A stretch of 6,890 nt of DNA from Magnetococcales bacterium (GTDB lineage Bacteria > Pseudomonadota > Magnetococcia > Magnetococcales > Magnetaquicoccaceae): the NCBI GenBank assembly GCA_015229095.1, contig JADGCE010000087.1, positions 1-6,890 of the forward strand, written 5' to 3'. This document shows positions 1-5,814 of this stretch, piece after piece. The stretch's first letter is position 1; every line of letters begins with the position of its first letter. Position numbers and translations under genes: made by a program. Under the pieces are notes generated by a model. That model did no database searches. It worked only from the letters and a program-made list of their open reading frames with translations, and had not been told where the DNA came from.

Positions 1-492
1 CGGGCTGACATCTATGTGGCCACGGCGGTGCTGATGGGGGCGGTGCTGCTACACACGCTCTTGCTGTGGTGGTGGACGCGGCGGTTGTCGCCGATGCAGG
101 GGGTGACCTTGGCACTGGTCCTGCTGTTCGGCGGGGCGACCCTGCTGCTGCATGAACCGCGCTTCATCCAATGGAAGCCCACCCTGGTGCAATGGTTGAT
201 GGCCCTGCTGTTTGCCGGCAGCCATGTGATCGGCGACAAACCGTTGATTCGTCGTTTGCTGGATGGCCAGTTGGCCCTGCCCCCGGCCGTCTGGAACCGC
301 CTCAGTATGGCCTGGATCGGCTTTTTTCTCGTTTCGGGGGTCGCCAATCTGCTGGTGGTATACAACTTTGACGAGGCGACCTGGGTCTCCTTCAAGCTGT
401 TCGGATTGTTGGGGATGACAATAATTTTTATTGTGCTGCAAGGAGTTTGGCTGGCGCGCTATCTGCCCGATCCCCCCGCTTCCGGGGAATAA
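1..492 (+). CDS. yciB: YciB / septation protein A family inner-membrane protein (5' end outside window)
   Basis: The reading frame is open from base 1, and the first visible residues (RADIYVATAVL) match the internal stretch DIYAATA of E. coli YciB. The GTG at 16 is therefore probably not the start; about 20 N-terminal residues lie upstream of the window. The visible 163 residues are mostly hydrophobic segments, as expected for a multi-pass inner-membrane protein. Family hallmarks are present in order: the FGGATLLLHEPRFIQWKPTLV block, KPLIRRLL, the LPPAVWNRLSMAWIGFF block, the GVANL stretch and the TWVSFKLFGLLG block, ending in a short polar tail after WLARYLPDPP. YciB is known as a conserved envelope protein linked to septation and cell-wall synthesis; its biochemical activity is not settled. 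Its 3' end overlaps the convergent neuA by 34 bases. No Rho-independent terminator with a T run follows the stop. Confidence 0.93.
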   Translation, partial: RADIYVATAVLMGAVLLHTLLLWWWTRRLSPMQGVTLALVLLFGGATLLLHEPRFIQWKPTLVQWLMALLFAGSHVIGDKPLIRRLLDGQLALPPAVWNRLSMAWIGFFLVSGVANLLVVYNFDEATWVSFKLFGLLGMTIIFIVLQGVWLARYLPDPPASGE

Positions 493-1214
493 GGGGGAGG
501 GGGATGTGCGGAGGGGGCGCTCTCCGGGTGGCTGGAGTGCCATAAAAACTCCGCCCACCGCAGGTCGAATGCCGTGTCAATATCCACCGACCGTTCCGGT
601 GGCATGACATGGGCGCGGGTTTCGGCATGGACAAAGGTTTGCTGCTGCTGGAACCAGTCGCAGCGGGCGACGTAGACTGCACCATTCAGCTGGTAGGCCG
701 CCGGCAGCTGCTGCCGCCCTACCCGGGTGTTGTCCCGGCCCAGAATGGGCACCATGCGGCCATCAGCCTCCAAAAAATAGCTCCACAGCGGCGTTTTGGT
801 GGCCGTCACCGTCACGCAGGCCGGCGCGGCCTCCCGGCGGCAGATCTCCAGGCAGGCCGAAATGTCTGCCGCCCATCGCAACGGGGAGGTGGGTTGCAAC
901 AAAACCAGCCACTCATAGCGTTCCGGCAGACTCTCCAGGGCGTGCAGGAGCACGGCCAGAGTCGACGCCGTATCGTTGGCCAGATGGGGGGGACGGATAA
1001 AGGGCACCTCGCAGCCCCACGCCTGCGCGGTGGCGATAATCTCCGCATCGTCCGAGGAGAGAATCAACCGGTCGATCTCCGGACAGGCGCGGGCGGTTTC
1101 AATGCTCCAGGCAATGAGAGGTTTGCCCGCCAGAGGCAAAATATTTTTGCCCGGCAGCCCCTTGGAGCCCCCCCGGGCCGGAATGATGGCCAGAACGCTC
1201 TGTCCAACGGGCAT
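459..1214 (-). CDS. neuA: CMP-nonulosonate (acylneuraminate) cytidylyltransferase, NeuA family
   Basis: This 251-residue nucleotidyltransferase joins CTP to a nine-carbon acidic sugar, giving the CMP-sugar donor and pyrophosphate in the cytoplasm. The CTP-binding signature IIPARGGSKGLPGKN is at residues 10-24. It is followed by SSDDAEI (53-59), a RPPHLANDTAST block (74-85), LLQPTSPLR (105-113), YQLNGAVYV (174-182) and the PERSVDIDTAFDL block (206-218), all typical of NeuA/LegF/PseF proteins. The ATG at 1214 is chosen because AAGGAG lies 5 bases upstream and because the longer frame would add 34 unlike residues from inside neuB. It starts 13 bases after the neuB stop, so the two are probably translationally linked. 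The tail after about residue 225 is Pro/Ser/His-rich, matches nothing I know in the family, and runs into the 3' end of yciB. NeuA, LegF and PseF cannot be told apart here, though the neighbours favour NeuA or LegF. Confidence 0.93.
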   Translation of the reverse strand: MPVGQSVLAIIPARGGSKGLPGKNILPLAGKPLIAWSIETARACPEIDRLILSSDDAEIIATAQAWGCEVPFIRPPHLANDTASTLAVLLHALESLPERYEWLVLLQPTSPLRWAADISACLEICRREAAPACVTVTATKTPLWSYFLEADGRMVPILGRDNTRVGRQQLPAAYQLNGAVYVARCDWFQQQQTFVHAETRAHVMPPERSVDIDTAFDLRWAEFLWHSSHPESAPSAHPPPPYSPEAGGSGR

Positions 1215-1219
1215 GGCCG

Positions 1220-1225
1220 CTCCTT
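1220..1225 (-). promoter_or_regulatory. Shine-Dalgarno site deciding the neuA start
   Basis: AAGGAG on the minus strand lies 5 bases before the ATG at 1214 and falls in the 13-base gap after the neuB stop. It fixes the NeuA N-terminus at MPVGQSV, right next to the CTP-binding motif. Confidence 0.75.
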
Positions 1226-1227
1226 TT

Positions 1228-2334
1228 CTACGTGTCGACAATCGGCTGGTCCGCCTGGTAGGCCCGTTCGGCCCGCCGTCCCAGCCAACGCCAGTATTCC
1301 ATGGGCGACAGCCCATCCCCGGGCCGCTTGGCCCCCAGATTGTCCTCCGTAAAGAGGGTGCCAGGGGCGATATCCGTCAAAGCCACCAACCGCTTGCGTA
1401 CCACGGGGCGATTGTTCAACTCCACGGCGGTTGCCACTTTGCGCCCATCCCCCAGGGCCAGCTCCACGGCGCGAATCCCCTCCACCATCGCCGCCAACTC
1501 CAGAGGTTCCAGGGAGGCTTTGTGGTCGGGGCCCGGCAAACTCCGATCCAGGGTAAAATGTTTTTCCACCAGGATGGCACCCCGCGCCACCGCCGCAATG
1601 GCCACGGCACTGCCTGGAGAGTGGTCCGACAACCCCACCGGCAAGCCGAAGGCGCTGGCCAGGGTATCCATGGCACGCAGGTTGACCGAGTCAAACGGGG
1701 CCGGATATTCGCTGGTGCAGTGCAAAAGCACCACATTGTCCCGCAAAAGCTGCTGACCGCTCCCGGAGCGGTAGGCCGCCTCAAAGGCAGCCGCCGAGGG
1801 GGGATGGCCCAGATAGCCACAGGCCAACACCCCCAGGGCCTGTTCCACCTCGCCCAGGGTTGCCATGCCGGTGGAGAGAATCACCTGCCGTCTGCGGCTT
1901 CCCACCCGCCACAACAGCGGCCCGTTGGTGATCTCCCCGGAGGGAATTTTGATCTGCGGCAGATGCAGTTCATCCAACAGAAAATCCAGGCTGGGCGGAT
2001 CAAACGGGGCCGACAAAAACCGAATGCCCATCTCTCGACAGTGGGCCAACAGGCGGTGGTGACTGGGCCAATCCAGTTCCAGCCGGCGCAGCATCTCCCA
2101 TTGCGACTCTTCCTCTGCCGTATTCAGCCGTTGATAGGCCGCCTTGGGGGCGTTCCGGCTGACCAGTTCCGTGCTGCGGAAGGTTTGAAATTTGATGGCA
2201 TCCGCCCCGGAGGCTGCCGCCACCTCTACCAGACGCAGGGCCAACGGCAATGCGCCATTATGGTTGACACCCGCTTCGGCAATAATAAACACCCCTTTGG
2301 GGGAGGGGGGGGGCTCCTCCTGTGTGTGCATCAT
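1228..2334 (-). CDS. neuB: Nonulosonic acid synthase (N-acetylneuraminate/legionaminate synthase), NeuB family
   Basis: The 368-residue enzyme should condense phosphoenolpyruvate with ManNAc, or with its 6-deoxy-diamino analogue, to form a sialic- or legionaminic-type acid. The TIM-barrel signatures are IIAEAGVNHNG (17-27), KFQTF (48-52), KIPSGEITN (129-137), STGMA (154-158), LLHCTSEYPAP (203-213), GLSDHSPG (234-241) and the EKHFTLDRSLPGPDHKASLEP block (257-277). His205 and His238 correspond to the metal ligands known in NeuB. The C-terminal antifreeze-like (SAF) domain includes KRPGDGLSP (336-344), whose Arg337 matches the substrate-contacting arginine. A roughly 20-residue insertion lies at 172-198, before the LLHC strand. 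The start at 2334 has GAGAGG 11 bases upstream and lies 22 bases after neuC; a second ATG follows directly. Residues 6-13 (EEPPPSPK) are coded across a C9 tract. The PGPDHKASLEP block resembles legionaminate synthases, but Neu5Ac synthase is possible. Confidence 0.94.
   Translation of the reverse strand: MMHTQEEPPPSPKGVFIIAEAGVNHNGALPLALRLVEVAAASGADAIKFQTFRSTELVSRNAPKAAYQRLNTAEEESQWEMLRRLELDWPSHHRLLAHCREMGIRFLSAPFDPPSLDFLLDELHLPQIKIPSGEITNGPLLWRVGSRRRQVILSTGMATLGEVEQALGVLACGYLGHPPSAAAFEAAYRSGSGQQLLRDNVVLLHCTSEYPAPFDSVNLRAMDTLASAFGLPVGLSDHSPGSAVAIAAVARGAILVEKHFTLDRSLPGPDHKASLEPLELAAMVEGIRAVELALGDGRKVATAVELNNRPVVRKRLVALTDIAPGTLFTEDNLGAKRPGDGLSPMEYWRWLGRRAERAYQADQPIVDT
2296..2314 (-). repeat. 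Homopolymeric C9 tract (plus C5) near the neuB start
   Basis: On the neuB coding strand nine consecutive C bases (complement of G at 2305-2313) are followed by T and five more C. They lie eight to twelve codons inside the predicted start, before the first conserved strand of the barrel. Slippage by one base would move the reading frame before any conserved residue. The G runs at 2299-2303 and 2305-2313 are read directly from the sequence; any switching role is inference. Confidence 0.6.
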
Positions 2335-2356
2335 GGGCGCGTGCGCCTCTCAACTC

Positions 2357-3550
2357 TCAATAGGTCATGCGTTTGGTCAGCAAGGTCTGTTTGTCGGGTA
2401 AATTTTTCAACAGCGCAACGCTGCGTTCCGCCATATGGCCATCGCCATACAGGGTCTCTCCCGGTTTCAAGCCGGCCCGATAGTTGGCATCAAAGGCGGC
2501 CCTGCGCACCGCCTGTTGGATGGCTGTCGGCTCCAGGGGGACCGATTGGATGTTCCGGCTGGCCAACCGTCCCTGTTGCCGGTCGCCAATATTGACGGCG
2601 GGCAAGCCCAAAAAAGGGGCCTCGTGAAAGGCCAGGGAAGAGTTGCCGATCAGACAGCGGGCGTGGCGCAACAGGGCGACAAAGGTGGAACGGGGCAGAT
2701 GACGATAGAGGGTGATGGCACCCCGTTGGGCATAGCCTTCGATCACCTGGGCCACCGTCTGATAGCCGGGGTCGCTGTTGGGGGCCCCCACAAACAGGGG
2801 CAACCCGGCCCCCAGGGCCCCTTCCAGGGCGATGGCAACCTGCTCCCCCCCCTGTTGGCAATGGGTATCCATCAAGGGGTGAAAGAGAAACACCCCATAG
2901 TTGCCGTGGACCTGCTCTCCCAACTGCTCCGCCAACGTTGCCAGGGGGATGACCGGTTCCTGGCGCAGACGGTCCACGCCACCGCTGCCCACCGCATGGA
3001 CCCGCCAGGGCTCCTCCCCCAGGCGCAGCAGGCGTTGGGCATGGGGTTCGGCCATGGCCAAGTGCAGGTGGCTCATTTTGGTGGTTGCGTGCCGCACCCA
3101 CTCATCCGGGCATCCCCCGTGCAGGGAATCCCCGCCCGCCAGATGGACCACGGGAATACCCATATAGAGGGCGGCGAGACTGCCCACCACCACCTCCTCC
3201 CGATCTCCCAGCAGCAGCAGCAGGTCCGGCTGCTCCCGCTCCAGGGTTTGTGCCAGGGAGGTCAGCAGAATGCCGCTGGATTTGACCTTGCCCAGTCGGC
3301 TGCCGGAGTGCAACAGGGTCTCCAGTCGCTCGACAATGGGCAGGCCATCGGCCTCGATCTGGCGCACCGAATAGTGGTGCAGGTCGGTCAGATGGGCCCC
3401 GCACACCACCACCCCCAGTGCGAAGGCGGCATCTTCCATCAGGGCGCGCAGCAGGGGAAAGAGCAGATCATATTCGGAACGGATGCCGGTCAGGGCCAGC
3501 ACCTTGATGCATCCGCCGCACTCATGCAGCAATCCACCTGCAACAGACAT
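2357..3550 (-). CDS. neuC: UDP-N-acetylglucosamine 2-epimerase (hydrolysing), NeuC/LegG family
   Basis: This 397-residue protein belongs to the UDP-HexNAc 2-epimerase family. The hydrolysing members release UDP and a free mannosamine-type sugar, the substrate of NeuB. Visible motifs are KVLALTGIRSEYDLL (16-30), LLGDREE (113-119), HLAGGDSLHGGCPDE (136-150), RHATTKMSHLHLAM (153-166), FHPLMDTH (223-230), GAPNSDPG (255-262) and the IGNSSLAFHEAPFLGLPAVN block (301-320) followed by IGDRQQGR. The TGIRSEYD and NIGDRQxGR wording is that of NeuC rather than the non-hydrolysing WecB. The ATG at 3550 is preferred to the one at 3598, since AGGGAG lies 9 bases upstream and the longer form would overlap sapC by 23 bases. 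The first 14 residues are an extra leader with a CGGC motif not expected in the family. The substrate could be UDP-GlcNAc (NeuC) or UDP-diNAcBac (LegG). Confidence 0.92.
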   Translation of the reverse strand: MSVAGGLLHECGGCIKVLALTGIRSEYDLLFPLLRALMEDAAFALGVVVCGAHLTDLHHYSVRQIEADGLPIVERLETLLHSGSRLGKVKSSGILLTSLAQTLEREQPDLLLLLGDREEVVVGSLAALYMGIPVVHLAGGDSLHGGCPDEWVRHATTKMSHLHLAMAEPHAQRLLRLGEEPWRVHAVGSGGVDRLRQEPVIPLATLAEQLGEQVHGNYGVFLFHPLMDTHCQQGGEQVAIALEGALGAGLPLFVGAPNSDPGYQTVAQVIEGYAQRGAITLYRHLPRSTFVALLRHARCLIGNSSLAFHEAPFLGLPAVNIGDRQQGRLASRNIQSVPLEPTAIQQAVRRAAFDANYRAGLKPGETLYGDGHMAERSVALLKNLPDKQTLLTKRMTY

Positions 3551-3559
3551 GGGCGCGCG

Positions 3560-3565
3560 CTCCCT
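3560..3565 (-). promoter_or_regulatory. Shine-Dalgarno site deciding the neuC start
   Basis: AGGGAG on the minus strand lies 9 bases before the ATG at 3550. The upstream alternative ATG at 3598, inside sapC, has no comparable site, so the shorter neuC is chosen. Confidence 0.65.
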
Positions 3566-3575
3566 GGTTGGGCAA

Positions 3576-4316
3576 TCAGTTGACCCGGACGGCTTCACCG
3601 CCGATTTTGCCCAGCATGTCCGCCAGACGACCCATGTTGGACAGGGAGAGCAGATGGGCGTAGATCCAACCCAGCTCGCCGGAGCGGAACAGTTCCAGCG
3701 CTTTTTCCTTTTCCAGTTCCATCAATTTTTTTTCTTCCACCACCCAGAGGCCGGACATGGAAAACTTGACGCCACCCGCCAGTTCGGCCCGGGCGGTCAA
3801 CTCCGTCAACAGTCCCATCTCCATGATGCGGTTGACAAAGATTTCCGTGCGTTGATTTTGTCCCTGATATTCCTGCAAGAAACGGATCGCATTTTCCAGC
3901 AGGGGGGCCTGCTCGCCGGCCTCGTTGAACAGCGGGGTGCCGCTCTCCTGGTTGAAACCGGCAAAGCCTTCGTCGATGCAGACGGCCAGATTGCCATCGC
4001 CGGAGTCGGCCAGCACGAAGGGGTAACGGCGCACAAAGGCGGGAATATAACGGGCATCCCACTGCCCCGACTCGCTGACAAACAAATTTTCATCGTTGCG
4101 CAGACCCAACAGGGCCAGGGGAATGGTGCGTTCACCCGCTTTGGCAAAGACGATGGGATACTCCTTGGCCACATGGACAAATTCCATGCCGGTGATGATG
4201 ACGGAGTTGGTCTGTTTGGCAAAGGCAAAACTGGCCCCCTTGTTGTCAATCTTGAAGGCCCGATGACGTTCCTTGTTGAGTGCAACCGGCTGTTCATAGA
4301 ATAAAAGCTGCTTCAT
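3576..4316 (-). CDS. SapC family protein
   Basis: This 246-residue soluble-looking protein has no signal peptide and no membrane span. It matches the SapC family (the Campylobacter fetus S-layer-locus type, not the SapC permease of the Sap peptide ABC transporter). Recognisable blocks are MKQLLFYEQPVALNKERHR at the start, a segment ending in SFAFAKQTNSV, EYPIVFAK, the LGLRNDENLFV block, WDARYIPAFVRRYPFVLAD, a VCIDEGFAGFNQESG block, FLQEYQGQ near the middle and LSNMGRLADML near the C-terminus. The length of about 250 residues is normal for the family. The ATG at 4316 has AGGGAG 6 bases upstream; an 18-residue longer form lacks family similarity. It is the first gene of the sapC-neuC-neuB-neuA unit, ending 25 bases before neuC. 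The molecular function of the family is unknown to me; the context suggests a surface-layer or surface-glycan role. A run of eight A bases codes for EEKKL. Confidence 0.88.
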   Translation of the reverse strand: MKQLLFYEQPVALNKERHRAFKIDNKGASFAFAKQTNSVIITGMEFVHVAKEYPIVFAKAGERTIPLALLGLRNDENLFVSESGQWDARYIPAFVRRYPFVLADSGDGNLAVCIDEGFAGFNQESGTPLFNEAGEQAPLLENAIRFLQEYQGQNQRTEIFVNRIMEMGLLTELTARAELAGGVKFSMSGLWVVEEKKLMELEKEKALELFRSGELGWIYAHLLSLSNMGRLADMLGKIGGEAVRVN

Positions 4317-4464
4317 TGGGGACTCCCTCGTTGAATAATGGACTGGGATGGAGCGAACGGACGACCGCACACAGTTTCAGGGCGTCTACTCCTGACGACA
4401 GGGATTGTAAACACATTTTTCCGAAATAGGGAGGAAATTATCGCTGTCCAGAAAATAGGGGTGG
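4317..4464 (-). promoter_or_regulatory. Upstream region of the sapC-neuCBA operon
   Basis: This 148-base spacer between the permease stop and sapC is AT-richer than the flanking genes and is the only sizeable gap ahead of the operon, so the operon promoter probably lies here. A TACAAT hexamer on the minus strand (complement of 4404-4409) is a possible -10 box, but I find no convincing -35 at 16-18 bases. GATAAT (complement of 4437-4442) is a second candidate with the same weakness. The word AAATAGGG occurs twice on the + strand, at 4424 and 4453. I see no hairpin with a T run that would end transcription from the permease. Confidence 0.4.
4422..4460. repeat. Short direct repeat pair ahead of sapC
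   Basis: CGAAATAGGG (4422-4431) and GAAAATAGGG (4451-4460) share AAATAGGG 29 bases apart, just downstream of the permease stop. They might be a pair of operator sites or chance; nothing in the sequence decides. Confidence 0.35.
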
Positions 4465-5700
4465 TCAGGGTGTCGGGGGCAGATATCCGCGCAACCAGTA
4501 GACGCCCCATGCCAGCGTGGCCAGGGTGATGGGTATGCCGGCCCGCAGATATTCGGCAAAGCTCAGAATGACCCCGTGGCGGCGGGCGGATTCTGCCACG
4601 ATCAAATTGGCGACCGATCCCAGCAGTGTGAGATTGCCGGCCAGTGTGGTGGCCATGGCTAGAGTCAACCAGGCGGTCTCCGCCCAGGGCAGTTCGGTGA
4701 CCAGGGGGCGCAGCAACAGGACGGCGGGGACATTGGAAACCAGGTTGCTGAGCAGCACGCTCACCACGGTCAGGGAGGGGAGGGTGACGCTGCTGTCTGC
4801 CGTCAGAAGTGCCAGCAGGCGGGCACTGAAACCGCTGGTTTCCACCCCTTTGGTGACGACAAACAGGGCCGCAAAAAAGAGCAGGAGTGTCCAGTCGACC
4901 ATCTGGAATATCTGTTCGGGGGAGCGTCGTCGGCTGATCAACAGCAGGGAGGCCGCTGTGAGGGCTGCCAAAGAGACCGGCATGGCCGCCAGGAGCAGGC
5001 CGATCAGCAACAGGGTGGCCAGCAGGCTTTTTTTCAGCAGGGGCAGATCCAGGGGTGGCATGGGGGCGGTGGGGAGGTTTCGATGGGGTTCAGCCAGGGG
5101 ATGTCGATAGAGGAGAATCAGGATCAGCCAGGCGATCAGCACGCCTCCCAATGCCACCGGCCAGAGGATGGTCAAAAAGCGTGTGAAGGGGATGCCCGAC
5201 GCGATGCCGATCAGCATGTTTTGTGGATTGCCGATCAGGGTGGCCACCGAGCCGATGTTGGCCGACACGGCCAGGGCAATCAGAAAGGGGGTGGTGGGCA
5301 GCCCCACCGCCAATACCACCTCCAGGACCAGTGGCGTAAAGGCGATCACAACGGTATCGTTCAGAAAAAGGGCAGAGAGGGTTCCAGAGACCACCATGAG
5401 CAGGGCCAGCAGGGCGCGAGGGGGCAGGCGAACGGCCACCGTTCCATGGGCGACCCAGGCAAAAAATCCGGCCAGACGCAGATGGTTGTTGAGCACCATC
5501 ATGGCCAGCAACAACACCAGGGTATCCAGATCGATGGCTTGGAAGGCGGCGGTCTGGGAGATGGCACCGGAGAGAATCAGCAGTGTTCCCCCCACCGTGC
5601 AAAGGCTGGCGCGGTTCATGGAGAGGCCCGGCAGACTCCCCATGGCGACCCCTGTCAGGGTGGTTGTCAGGATGAACAGCCAGAGGAGCTCTTGCCACAT
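4465..5700 (-). CDS. ArsB/NhaD/SLC13-like (IT superfamily) membrane permease
   Basis: The 411-residue protein is almost entirely hydrophobic, with about 11-12 predicted membrane segments. It carries paired family motifs: NDTVVIAFTPLVLEV (114-128) followed by the NIGSVATLIGNPQNMLIG block (148-165), and SNLVSNVPAVLLLRPL (318-333) followed by a TLLGSVANLIVAE block (358-370). This two-fold layout of an N-D/N-P motif with a G-(S/N)xxNxxx motif is that of the ion-transporter superfamily (ArsB, CitM, YbiR and SLC13 types). The substrate, whether anion, dicarboxylate, arsenite or a Na+/H+ exchange, cannot be called. The length matches the smaller YbiR-like members. The start is uncertain: the ATG at 5700 begins directly at the first membrane helix but has no clear Shine-Dalgarno, while the ATG at 5775 would add 25 unlike residues across a strong hairpin and also lacks one. 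The gene lies 114 bases downstream of tpx on the same strand. Confidence 0.85.
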   Translation of the reverse strand: MWQELLWLFILTTTLTGVAMGSLPGLSMNRASLCTVGGTLLILSGAISQTAAFQAIDLDTLVLLLAMMVLNNHLRLAGFFAWVAHGTVAVRLPPRALLALLMVVSGTLSALFLNDTVVIAFTPLVLEVVLAVGLPTTPFLIALAVSANIGSVATLIGNPQNMLIGIASGIPFTRFLTILWPVALGGVLIAWLILILLYRHPLAEPHRNLPTAPMPPLDLPLLKKSLLATLLLIGLLLAAMPVSLAALTAASLLLISRRRSPEQIFQMVDWTLLLFFAALFVVTKGVETSGFSARLLALLTADSSVTLPSLTVVSVLLSNLVSNVPAVLLLRPLVTELPWAETAWLTLAMATTLAGNLTLLGSVANLIVAESARRHGVILSFAEYLRAGIPITLATLAWGVYWLRGYLPPTP

Positions 5701-5736
5701 GAGGATGGGGCTCGCAGGGAAGGGGTGGTTGCCGAA

Positions 5737-5770
5737 CCCCCGCTGGGGGGAATTTCCCCCCCAGCTTTTT
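5737..5770. terminator. GC-rich hairpin between tpx and the permease, with a T run on the + strand
   Basis: GCTGGGGGG (5742-5750) pairs perfectly with CCCCCCAGC (5757-5765) around a six-base loop, and TTTTT follows at 5766-5770. The T run reads as a Rho-independent terminator for the + strand, yet the genes on both sides are on the minus strand, where the hairpin is preceded by AAAAA and followed by G-rich sequence. For tpx it could still act as a 3'-end-stabilising hairpin. A C5 run at 5737-5741 can pair with the same G run, so two alternative stems exist. Confidence 0.5.
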
Positions 5771-5814
5771 GTCATGATGTGGGGTTGCGGTGTGTGGAGA
5801 CGGTGGTGTAGAGT

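Noticed and set aside
16..18. GTG as the start of yciB
   Set aside because: The upstream in-frame residues ADIY match the conserved DIY of YciB, so the gene begins before the window.
976..2595. A 539-codon open frame on the + strand across neuA, neuB and the end of neuC
   Set aside because: It is antisense to three clearly recognised enzymes, its translation is rich in Gly, Gln, Arg and Pro with no domain, and such frames are common opposite high-GC genes.
3208..3225. CAG trinucleotide run in neuC
   Set aside because: It codes for the leucine run of the LLLLLGDREE strand and needs no other explanation.
2435..3583. A 382-codon + strand open frame opposite neuC
   Set aside because: Its low-complexity Gln/Gly-rich translation resembles nothing known, and the minus-strand NeuC motifs are unmistakable.
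3483..4304. A 273-codon + strand open frame opposite sapC
   Set aside because: It is the antisense of a family-matching SapC gene that has its own ribosome binding site.
5083..5811. A 242-codon + strand open frame opposite the permease, rich in His, Gln and Gly
   Set aside because: The composition is typical of the antisense of a hydrophobic membrane protein, and it ends across the hairpin with no family match.
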